Assembly: GCA_045837725.1 (NCBI GenBank)
Contig: JBEWZL010000263.1
Coordinates: 243,170 to 307,169 of the forward strand
Direction of reading: 5' to 3'
DNA length: 64,000 nucleotides
Origin: Vermamoeba vermiformis
Lineage: Eukaryota; Tubulinea; Echinamoebida
Part shown: piece by piece, positions 1-10,433 of the stretch
Numbering within the stretch: the first letter of the stretch is position 1
Layout: each line of letters begins with the position of its first letter
Position numbers and translations under genes: made by a program
The notes under the pieces: generated by a model
Told to the model about the DNA's origin: nothing
Database searches by the model: none
The model's input: only the letters and a program-made list of their open reading frames with translations

Positions 1-62
1 CAAATAAGGCAGCTTCACCTCTTTTACTTACACTACAGCGCAGATCGATCTCAAACTCGAAG

Positions 63-1630
63 ATGAGCACTACAATTGCTGAAGTTAAGCCAGGCACGAC
101 CAGAATTGGTTGGATTGGTACTGGTGTAATGGGTACATCAATGGTTGGTCATATGTAAGCTAAACCAACCCGGATCATGCATTTTTAATTAATTGATATT
201 TTTGTCAAAAATATTAATTCATTTACCGAGAATATTCAGCTAGACCGTTATTTAAATATTTGAATAAATTATGAGATCATTCTGGTTTAAAGGATCCTTT
301 ATTTACCTTCAGAAATTTCGAATCATATTTCTTGGGTGCTTTAATATATTATTGTATGCATACCATATCATTATTTTTTGTTAGTATGAAAGCTGGTTAC
401 TCTGCCACTGTCTTCAATCGCACTGCATCCAAGGCTCAAGCTCTGGTCGAGAAAGGTGCTAAAATAGGCTCATCACCAAAGTAAGTACTGCGATTCTTAA
501 TATAATATTTGCACGTGCTATTTATCAATTATCTATCAATTAGCATAATTTAATGCTCAATTTCTTGTAGAGAAGTCGCTGAGCAATCAGATATCGTGTT
601 TACTATTGTTGGCTACCCTAAAGACGTCGAAGAAGGTAAATAATACACACAGCAGTATATTAATTGATACACTATTCAAAGTGTTAATATGTGAAATTGA
701 TACGTTATTTTTTTTGTTGTTGGATCGGATCTTTTGAACAATAAGAAAAGTGACTAACATTTACTTCATATGAACAGTCATCTTAGGCACTGACGGAGTG
801 TTGGCTGGTCTCAAGCCAGGCGGTATTGTGGTGGATATGACCACTTCTAAGCCTAGTCTTGCGCAACAGATCTCGCAAGCCGCACTTGCGAAGGGCTGTC
901 ATGCAGTCGATGCCCCAGTCTCTGGCGGCGATATTGGCGCTCGTGAAGCTCGATTATCGATCATGGTCGGCGGCGAGGAGAACGTCGTACAAGCCATTGA
1001 GCCTTTGTTCAAATGCATGGGCACGAACATTAAGTACATGGGTCCTGCTGGTACGTCAAAAATTTTACCGATGTGTTACCTTTTATTTCTCATTTAAAAC
1101 CTACTACGGCTCATGCTAGTGTATTATATGCCTGACATGGTATTATATAGGTGCTGGCCAGAACACTAAGATGGTCAATCAAATTTTGATCAGCACGATG
1201 ATGGTCGGTCTCGTTGAAGGTCTTATTTACGGTTACAAGGCTGGTTTGGACTTGAATCAAGTCTTGGCGGCTGTTAGTGCCGGTGCTGCGGGCAGTTGGT
1301 CCTTGAACAATTATACTCCCAGAATTTTCAAGCGTAACTTCGTAAGTGAAAATTATTTGTTCAGATCCCGCTTTTGACGCAATATTAATTCTTGGAATTA
1401 AATAGGACCCTGGTTTCTTCGTCGAACATTTCATCAAGGATTTGGAGATTGCCATGAGCGAGGCACAACGCATGGACTTGAAGTTGCCAGGCCTCGAATT
1501 GGCCCTCAAGTTGTACAACGAGTTGAAGGCCCTCGGTCACGGCAAGAAAGGCACTCACGCGCTGATGTTGGTGCTCGAGAAGATGAACAACGTGGAGGTC
1601 AATGTGCCTCAGCCCGCTGAAGCGAAATAA
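63..1630 (+). CDS. 3-hydroxyisobutyrate dehydrogenase-type beta-hydroxyacid dehydrogenase
   Basis: Six exons (63-154, 385-480, 571-635, 778-1050, 1151-1341, 1406-1630) join in frame to 313 residues, the usual length of the family. The N-terminal Rossmann fold opens with GWIGTGVMG (residues 16-24), the NAD(P)-binding glycine motif. DAPVSGG (129-135) is the substrate-site signature, and the Lys of GAGQNTK (residue 182) is the catalytic lysine position. The C-terminal half is the all-helical domain of the family. Members oxidise 3-hydroxyisobutyrate or reduce tartronate or succinate semialdehyde; the sequence does not decide which. No clear targeting peptide precedes the Rossmann fold, so a cytosolic enzyme is likely. 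The start is the first ATG, 15 codons before the first beta strand. Introns range from 64 to 230 nt with GTAAG/GTACG donors. Confidence 0.93.
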
Positions 1631-1750
1631 ACAAGCTTATCCTCTTTGCCACAATCATATTGGCCATTTATTGCCGTTGAGCGCACTACCTTCAACTTAC
1701 TTTATTTTTGTTGTCGCGTGTAACGGTGGCGTGGGTGTTTCCAAACATGG

Positions 1751-1802
1751 TGAAACTGCCCGCTTTACAGGGTTTTTTAATGAAACATGCCCGCTTTACA
1801 GG
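1751..1802. repeat. Short tandem direct repeat in promoter of the next gene
   Basis: The string TGAAACtgcccgctttacagg at 1751-1771 recurs almost exactly at 1781-1802, offset by 30 bp, immediately before the start codon at 1827. Such a duplicated motif just upstream of a start could be a doubled regulatory element or a local tandem duplication. There is no evidence of function beyond the position. Confidence 0.6.
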
Positions 1803-1826
1803 TTCTAAATTTAACCTTACTTCACA

Positions 1827-4638
1827 ATGGACCACAATATTGTCGTCCTAGTACTTTTGTTATTCAATCCAGCACTTGGGTTACGATCAATAAATTTAAC
1901 TCCAGGTTGGCCGTACCAAAGCACGGCTCTTTCGGGATCGGCAGCCCAAGCTTTCTCAAACTTAACCGAAATAATTGTGGAGGCTCGAATTCATGACTTT
2001 GACACCTCTCAATCGAGTATGGCAATTTGCTTATATTTTTGGGACTAAAACAAAATTTTCAGGTTACAAGTGGATCTTCAACGCGGCTGGGCTGTCCTTA
2101 CGAACTTACGAGGCTGGATTTTATTTCTACAACGACCGCGACGTATTTGACGGACCAACCGGACAAATTATAGATGTAACAGGAAGAACGGATGTTCTAG
2201 TTCGTTTTGGCCGTGGAGCAGATTCGGTTTATTTTGCCGAACTGTGGAACGTAGATGGTAGTGATTATAGATACGCTGGTTTTAAGGTCAAAACTCTCGT
2301 GCCAGATTGGAGTAGTGGGAAGATCGAGCTCAGCAATGTCCCAACTACTGCCAAAATAGCGTGGATGAGAATCTACTCGAAAGTCACGACCGGACAGAGT
2401 TTCCCGCCCTCGCCGATCCCCAGAGATAATTTGCTGGCTAACTACAATTTTGAAGATAATGGCAACGATTCAGGGCCTCATGGAATCGATTTTGCATTCG
2501 ATGGATCTGCTACATTTTCAGACACCCCAACTTACAATCCCGTAGCCAGTCTGCTACGTGTCGGTTCACCTACTTGGACCTCGCAGCTCTCTGTGCGAGC
2601 CAACGTCGATTTTGAAATAGATGGATCGTTCAGCTATCCTCTTGGCAACGAAGAGCCACTCACGTACAGCTGGGAGCTGCGCAGTCAGCCAGGCTCTAGC
2701 GCCATTCAATCCCCTAACGCAGCTAAAATTTCCTTTTCTGGAACTGAGTTTGGATCTTACGTTTTCAAATTGACCGTTACAGAGACAGGCACAGGTGCCT
2801 CTAGTTCGGCCGAGATTGCCATCGGAGTTGTTCCGACGGACATCAACGGCGTCGTGCAGCACGATGATCCGTTACTAGCAACAGTGTTTGGTCCGTTGAT
2901 TCTGTGGGGAGAGTCGCCGTGGCCGTTTTTGGACGAGCGAAATTACGCGCTGCTCGAGTACTTTATTGAGACACTTCATTCCGCACCGGAGTTTGACAGT
3001 CTCGACTGGTCGCAAGCACTCAGCGGAACAATTTCTGTCACGAAAGACTCCACGACGGTGACCGGCACTGGCACGGATTTTCAGAACGATTTCTGTGACG
3101 GCGGTACAACGGGGACTCGTTCGCTGGTCATCTGGTACCAAGACAACAACGAGATTGGCCGCAGACACTACGATGTGGTCTCTTGTCAAAGTGCGACCCA
3201 ATTGACACTCTATCAAGCCTATTCTACGACAGACAGCGCGTCAGGCATTCAACACTCACGACTGTGGTGTCCTGCGTGCTGGCTCGGCGGCAGTTCAAAC
3301 ATCAACTACTACGACAATGTGCTGGCGTTGTATTCATTCTACTACCGAACTGGCCTCCAGAAGTACCTAGACGAAGCACGCAGGTTGGCAGATCTCTGGG
3401 TCAAAGCACCAACACTGGACGAAGGACGAATCTGGACCACTGGCCTAGACGTAGGTCCCAAGCGTGGTCCACCACGTTTACAGGCCTTGCTAGGAGTTAT
3501 GTGGTCCGCTTACGAGCAAAAATCAGACTACCTATGGACCGTCGTAGGCAGAATTCTGACCATCTCAGAGCCGCAAAGTTACGTCGGCGATGTTCGTGAA
3601 GACGCCTACACACTGGGCTTCATGTCCGTCGCTTCCATGCTCCACCCTGATGCGAGCACGCGGCAACAATACAAGGACAGTGTCAACGCAACTTTGCACA
3701 TTAAGTGGTTGCCTACGAGGGACGCGACGTACAAGACTTGGCCGGTGTTGTACTATGGAATTTCGCCTTGGAACGGGTACACGGGCACGGTGGCAGTGAC
3801 GCAGGGCTCCACTCAAGTGATTGGCACGGGCACGGCATGGACCGCTGACATGACACAGAACTTCTTTTGGGTCGCTGATGTCAACGGTGCCAATGGGGAT
3901 TCTGAGGCGTACCTCAACCCAACTTTTGTATCTCCCACCGAGATCACACTGCCCCGCCCTTACGAGGGACAAACAGCGACTGGTCGTGGCTGGCAGTTCA
4001 ACAACGTTGTGGGCAGAGCAGTGCAACCTTTTCAGCTGGGCATTGCAGCGCAAATGTTCTACTACGCGTATCGAGCTACTGATTCAGCACTGGCGAGCGA
4101 GTTGATGTTCAACGCCATCGACTTTATCATGGACTACGGCATTCAAGAGTCAATGCGCGCACTCTACTACGCACGTCTGTCACCTTCCTGCGAACCAATC
4201 ACAGATAACATGCCTGGATGTGCGGGCAGTCCTTCTGACTCGCTGCAAGTGGCCAACGCCCGATTTCTGAACGGAGAAGTCATCGCGGCGTTCTCGCGCG
4301 CATACACCGTCAATCCGACCCAAAAGATTTTAAGAGAGGGAGACAATCTAGTGTCAGCAGCGCTGGGCCATCTCGGCGGTCCTGGCGCCGATGACAACTA
4401 CGCCCTGGAGCTGCAAGAGTTCATTATCGCCAAGTCGTTCAAGTTCAAAGACATTGGATTCTTCTTCGGAGTGGGTGGTTCAGCCACGTGGCCTGCTGCG
4501 CGCTTGGGACCTTCGCCACCCAGCTCGCCTAATTCTCCGTCAGCGACCACGACTCCCAAATCAGTGTCAGATGCGTCTGGTCTGTACGCGAATGTTGCTA
4601 GCTTTATTATGATAGGATTGTTAGTTTGTGTAATGTAA
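1827..4638 (+). CDS. Large secreted protein with PKD-like domain and hydrophobic tail
   Basis: Two exons (1827-2016 and 2063-4638) encode 921 residues. The single 46-nt intron lies 63 codons in. Residues 1-18 form a signal peptide (hydrophobic core VVLVLLLFNPALG). Residues from about 215 to 320 look like a PKD/Ig-type beta sandwich (YSWELR, GSYVFKLTVTE). Two related modules begin SGTISVTKDSTTVTGTGT and TGTVAVTQGSTQVIGTGT, at about residues 407 and 666. They are embedded in a helical region rich in Trp and Tyr that looks like an alpha/alpha toroid. The last about 20 residues are hydrophobic (ASFIMIGLLVCVM) after a Ser/Pro/Thr-rich stretch, which fits a GPI-anchor signal or a single membrane segment. 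The near absence of introns and the bacterial-looking modules set it apart from its neighbours. I do not recognise an enzyme family and infer only a cell-surface or secreted role. Confidence 0.85.
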
Positions 4639-4768
4639 TGTTTGTTTTTCTATTTTAATTGTGTGTGAATAATGCTATAGCATTTCTGCAAAACGAAATA
4701 AAAGAGAAGACAACAAGTGGTTTGACGGTACTCTCTGTACGACAGAATCTTAATTTATTGCCCGCTTA

Positions 4769-4987
4769 CTATTCGGCTTGTTCAAGCGGAGTTAAACTGT
4801 CGTGATACGCGCCAGCAATGTACGCGCCATCAAAACTTTGGAAACTAATGTCCAAGATGGATCCGTTGTTTTCACATTTCGACAACAGGACTCCAATGCG
4901 AACTATATTATTGGTGATATTCGCTGTACTGCCTCGAACTAGCCTTTGACGGCATAGTAGTCTCCATGACGAGTTTTCTGAGCTCTG
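4769..4987 (-). other. Open frame overlapping and extending past the SAM-protein stop codon
   Basis: A 72-codon stop-free frame without ATG overlaps the end of the preceding gene and runs beyond its stop, ending in TAG at 4769. Its translation (for example NITNNIVRIGVLLSKCENNG and DISFQSFDGAYIAGAYH) has the look of a folded beta-rich domain rather than random sequence. It is a different frame from the SAM domain. A missed splice, a one-base indel near 4930-4980 or chance could explain it. Confidence 0.4.
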
Positions 4988-7900
4988 TCAGCGCTGTATT
5001 GAGTTCAACCTCGTTCAAGATGATCGTCTCCATTTGCTCGCGGGTGATTTGGCTGAAACAAAGTCTTATTAAGACCAACTCTATTAAAACATAATTGAGA
5101 TATTACGTACCATAGGGCATAAAGTGAAGTGATGCCGTTGCGTTGAAAGTCGTGGTAATAATGTTCCATATTCAGACCTCGAAAGAAGTTCAACATGTCA
5201 GCAGGCAAAGTACTTAGCGTGCACGTGATTGGCTGTAATTGGCGCGGTGTGGGGTCTTGAACGGTAATGTACAAACACAAAATTGTTTTTCGCTCTGAAA
5301 TTTCACTTTCGTTAGATCTGACTAACACTGTTATCGTATAATCGCTTACCTAGCATTTTGGGTCCAATACAGAGCAATAAGCCATTATAATGCATCTTTA
5401 ATGCCTAAATAAGACAGTTAGATCCTGGTCCAATTAACGCAAGTAGCGGATGTGGCTCACCCAAAACGCTTTGAAGTTCGGGTCCCAAAATGCTTTAGGC
5501 AACGAGTGCTTATCGGTGAGCACGGGTGATATTAACTGAATGCAGTAGTGTCCTGTCGGCATGGTCTGTGAATCACAAATGCACATTTCACGTGCCATCA
5601 ACAACTTTGGCAACTCATTGATGTGGCTGCAAATAAAGGTTAGCACCGACATTACCAAATTAGGCAAGAGACTTACGGGATCGCTTGAATGCGCGGGTCA
5701 TTGGGTATGAACAGCTCCATGTACTGTTGCTTGATCGTGCCCAAACCAGGCCACAACAGCCCTCCGTGCCAAGCTGGGGGTGGCTCAATGCGTGTCAGCA
5801 CGAGTGGTCCGTCAGCAATGTACGGCAACAACACTTTTTGCTGCGCTTTGGAGCTGTCACTGGCCTTAGTCTTCTCGGAACTGCTGTGTGATTGGCGCAA
5901 GTTGTCGGGAGTTCTGTTCCTTGAAGGCGGGTACAACTGATTTTGCTCCGAATAATTCACACCCTCACTGCTATTGTTGGTGTTGTTATTCGTATTATTG
6001 ATGTTGTTATTGTTGAGGGCCTGTGTCGTGTTAGATACTGGGATCATTTTTCCGTCCGGGCCACTGTAATAATTCCATTGGTAATTGGTGTTATTGTTGT
6101 TGTTATTCACGGCGTTGTTTATGCGCGCTGAAGGGTCCTCTTGACTGTCATTAATCGTGATCACATTTTGTTCCTGGTAGCTCGGCACAGCTGCAGTCTG
6201 TTGGTGTTGCACTAACGGTGCCATCGTCTTTGTGACTTTATCAGGACTGACTCTGAAATATTTATCTAATGGACCTATGATACGCGGTGAGGTGCTGTCA
6301 TTATCGTTGGTATTGTTACCCTCCGCGATGTTGTTTGAAAATCCCTCGGGGTTCGGCTGAACATGCTGTCTTGGACTGATTGAGGGCGCAGTATTAGTGC
6401 CGGGGATGGCATTATTGTTATTGACTGCATTAGCTCTCGGCATTGGAGGACTATTCGGGGGCAAGTAGCTCTGCTCATCGAGCTCAAAATTGGTCAGTCC
6501 AAACTCGCTCGACCTCGCCAAGTCATTGTCAGGTCTCGTCTGTTGTTCCTGCCCTTGCTGCTGTTCAATTTGGATGTCTGGCACTGCCTGATGATCCGTG
6601 TACTGTTGCGTTAATTGTCCTAAATCATCTGGTGAGTGTGCTGGCGAGGCATGATCTCGCTCAGGCGAGCGATTACTTTGTTCGTCTTGGCCGTATGGCG
6701 CAGCTGACTCTTGTGACGCTTGTGACTGACTGGCGGCGCTCCAATACGACCAGTATTCGTCCGTGCGATAAATTTGGCGGCGCGAGGGACGAGAGTTGGG
6801 TTTCAATCGATTCAACTCGCTTTGATCCGCATCGGGCACCTCAATGTGCATCGGATTGTTGTTTTGAGGTCCGTTGTTGGTGTCGCTAACCTCGCCTGAG
6901 CGCTGTAGAAATCTCGCAGTGCTAATCATCATACATCTGTTTCTTTCAGTGTTGTTATTGACCTGTGCACTGGCACCATCACTTTGATTGTTAGCTCAGG
7001 TTGTGCATCTGTCACTTTGTCACTCTCCGGTGGCTGATTTGACTGCTGTAGTGGCTCTACTTCCATCGGCTCTGCGCTTGCACTGCTAGTCGTAGTGGCG
7101 CGTGAATCTAAGGGCTGAGTGCTATGTGTAGACACTTGAGTTGTGCTCGTGTTATTGATGTTATTGTTATTATCGCTATTAGTCGGGCTTGTTGAACGAG
7201 TTTGAGCGCTTTCAGAACTCGGCACTAATCTTCGTGGTGGCAAGGCTACTGACCGTCGCATAGGTTTTTCTGGTTTTCGGTTAGTATCTAGAATAACGAC
7301 ATCGTCTTCAGAAGCGCTGTTTGAATTATTACTTAATAGCTCCCTAGGTGATGGTTCTTTGCTCGCTGTAGTCGTTGGTGGCTCTATTACTGGTTTACTG
7401 TCAACTTGTTCGGTGGTGGGTTGTGGCTGGGTGTTGTTATTATTTACAATGGGCGCGGGTTGAGGCTGGTCGTATGTCGCGGCACTGGCTGACTGCACGT
7501 CGGCAGTATCTAAAGTGAGCTGCAATTGCACTGGATGATTCAAATTTGCATCGTATGTGGCGTCGACTTGTTGAGCGGTCGTGTGCTCTGGGTGACCGAA
7601 ATATTGCACTGGGGCTGGTGATGAGTCATACGCCGCTGTGCTGCCTGCTGGTTGTGACTCGACATTCATCGGTTGACTGTTGTACTGGGATGACACTAAG
7701 CCCGCACTGTATGGCACTGTGTTGTCTGTCAAATCAACCGGTTGATTGTAATCAGCACCGTCTACGTAACGTGGAGGCAATTTCTGTGGATAAGCGGAGT
7801 ACGAGTACGTCTGTTGTTGTTGGTGCTGCTGGTACGTTTGGGGTCCGAACGAATTGTAGTAGCTCGTTTGATTCCCCGCTGGTACTTCAACCGTGTGCGG

Positions 7901-10261
7901 CGGATACTGTTGCGAGGAAGTACGCAGCGTAGCATTGCTTTGACTGGGATTGACACTCACTCGCAATGAGTTTGGCGAGGTCGAGTGCGGTTGCAAATTT
8001 GGCTGTGAACTGAACGTAAATTGTGGCTGTGAGTATTGTCCCTGTTGTTGGTAAGACTGTGAGGGATACTGCGCTGGTTGTTGCGTGGAGTATTGCGCTT
8101 GGTTTGAGTGGGAGTACGGTGCTGGCTGCGTTTGAAACGAGTGATTGTACTGTGCTTGTAGACTTGGCTGCGAGGAAGAGTACTGCCCTTGTTGCGTTTG
8201 GCTTGTATAACCAGTCCCATAAGTCGGTTGAGTAGCAGACATCGAGGGCTGACTTGGGGCGAACTGATTGGCGTACTGCTGGACCATTCTGCGATACTGA
8301 TCTTGATAATTATGGTACGGTAAGTTTGTGTTTGTGGTTGTGGTTTGAGCTGAAGGCATGTGCTGCGTGGCATTGTGTGAGACAACAGGCACTGCGTGTG
8401 GCACTGAAGGCTGTTGCATTGACGGTGAAATTGCTCGCTGCGGGGGTGCTGGAGAAGTGGAAGGCGAAGGTGATAAAGCCCGTGCTTGTGGTTGTGGTTG
8501 CGATAACGCATGTCGAGCTGGCACTGATTGAGGAGCTTGCGGCTGTGTTGTTTGTGACGAGGTAGTGACAGCGTGGCCAGTGCCAGAAGATCGCTTCAAA
8601 ATTGGTGGTGAAGGCATATTGGGACGCTTTGCAGCATTGGGAGATTTCTTGGCATCTGTCGAGGTTTTGATGTTTGGGGTGCCACTGAGAGTTGAAAGTG
8701 TGACCTCTGGAAATACAGTTGGAAGGGACGTGTGCAGTGGTACTCGCACGGCTGGTGAGGTGGTTCCTTTTGGCGTAGGTGTCGGGGCTCGTTGTGGTGG
8801 CGCAGGGGCGGGTTTGTTTGTTGTACTGGTTGTGCTCGTTGTGCTCATTGCGCTCGTTGTGCTCACTTTGCTTGTTGTGTTAGTCGGTGCAGTCGCTGTA
8901 GTGGTGGCTGTGGCGGTGGTTGGAAAAGATCCACGCAGTGGTACTCGAGCGGCAGGTGAGGTGGCTCCTTTTGGTGGCGTAGGTGATGGAGCTCGTTGTG
9001 GCACAGGAACGGGTTTGTTTGTAGTACTAGTCGTGCTCACTGTATTCGAACTGGCTGTGTTCACTCTGTTTGCTGTGGTCGGTAGGGTCAGTGTAGTGGT
9101 CGCTGCGGCGGTGATGGGTTTTGGCGCAATTGGGGTAATTGGCTTGGTCGCGGTACTCTGCAGGCCCGCAGTCAGCGTCGCCTTTTTCTGCTCAAGTGCC
9201 TTTTGAACGACAGCAAGAGCAGTGACTGTGTCTTGCAATCTGAACGCGATGCCATTGACTTTAGGGTCTACTTTCGGTGGGGCTGGATTAGCACTCGTAT
9301 TGCCAGTGCCCAATTGCGAGACTGGTTTCTGCGTAGGCAGCCCTAGTTGCGTATTTTGTGCCTGTGGCTGAGCGTTGTTCGAAGGCAAGACAGTGGGCCC
9401 GGGGTGCGCGACGATAATGCCTTGTTGAGTGATTGCAAAGCGATAGCTTTGCTTGGGACTGCTTGGTACTCTCGCCACGACATTGGCAGGGACTGGAATG
9501 CCTGCTGTGTTCGTCGCATTTGGAGGCAACACTACGGGCTGAATTGCTATCCTATGCAGAAGAGTTAGTCGACTGGATCGTACTGGCGGATGGACTTACT
9601 TGGGTGGCGCTGGTGTAGGTTGTTTAGGTGCAATGGTAATGGGCGGTTTATTCGTGCTGGTAGCAGGTGTTGGGGCCTTGTTAGGAGTATTTGGGTTATT
9701 GGGTAAGGCTGGACTCGCTAGATGCTTCGTGCTAATGCGAGGGCTTTCGGTGGCTGCAGTGGTTGTAGTTGAATTACTCTTGGTAGATGAGTAATTACTA
9801 CCGCCATTATTATTATTATTACTGACAGATTTGTTCGCGTTTACGTCAGTTTGTGATCCGGAATCTAGTACACGGCATTAGCAACTAAGTAATATGCTTT
9901 AAAATATTTTACCATCAGCTGCACTGAAAAATGAAGAAAACCATTCATTGGCTTGCTCTAAATTATTTTTCGGGGATTTTCTTGGGTGTTCGATCTCAGA
10001 TGTATCTCGCTCTCCACTTCCAAGAGTGTCGCTTATTTTTCTCTTTTTACTAAATATTATTTAGTAATTAATATCGTATTATTGAGCTATTCTAATTTAG
10101 TTAAAGCCAGATCGACTACTTTGCAGACAAAAATTCTGTTCTTGCTTGACTGAAAGTAGTAATTATTACCTATTAGCGCTTGGCTCTTCTATGTCTATTG
10201 CAAATTCATTCTCGTCTTCAAATCCTTCGTTCAGATCGATCACTTCGTCGTCGTTGGACAT
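4908..10261 (-). CDS. Gln/Asn/Pro/Thr-rich probable nuclear protein with C-terminal SAM domain
   Basis: Nine exons (10170-10261, 9913-10049, 9600-9864, 6935-9551, 5677-6902, 5461-5626, 5350-5404, 5111-5294, 4908-5052) join in frame to about 1,628 residues. The N-terminus is acidic and is followed by a basic cluster (SKKRKIS) that looks like a nuclear localisation signal. The middle about 1,250 residues are low complexity: Thr/Pro, then Gln/Ser/Tyr, then runs of Asn. A folded region starts at PPPAWHGGLLWPGLG and may be a SPOC- or PTOV-like beta barrel; that is tentative. The last domain (LNFFRGLNMEHYYHDF to the end) matches the SAM pattern, a protein-interaction fold. Composition suggests a transcription or chromatin factor. 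The intron placed at 6903-6934 is only 32 nt and is needed to avoid an in-frame stop. Downstream of the stop another open frame continues and may be a missed C-terminal extension. Confidence 0.75.
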
Positions 10262-10433
10262 TGCTTCGTCTTCATTGCAAAGTCAAATAATATCCACAAA
10301 AATTTATTTATAGTATGCTCGTCATGCGCATGATTAACTTAAATTTAATAAATAATTTTTTTTTGGCGGCAACACGTTTTGTATCAGATCGTTTTGTAAG
10401 ATCGCAAAAGACTTCCGACAAAGACCGTCGCGT

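Noticed and set aside
7546-9206. Plus-strand open frames opposite the Gln/Thr-rich gene
   Set aside because: They are antisense shadows of low-complexity codons (Val/Leu runs opposite Thr/Asn/Gln) with no motifs.
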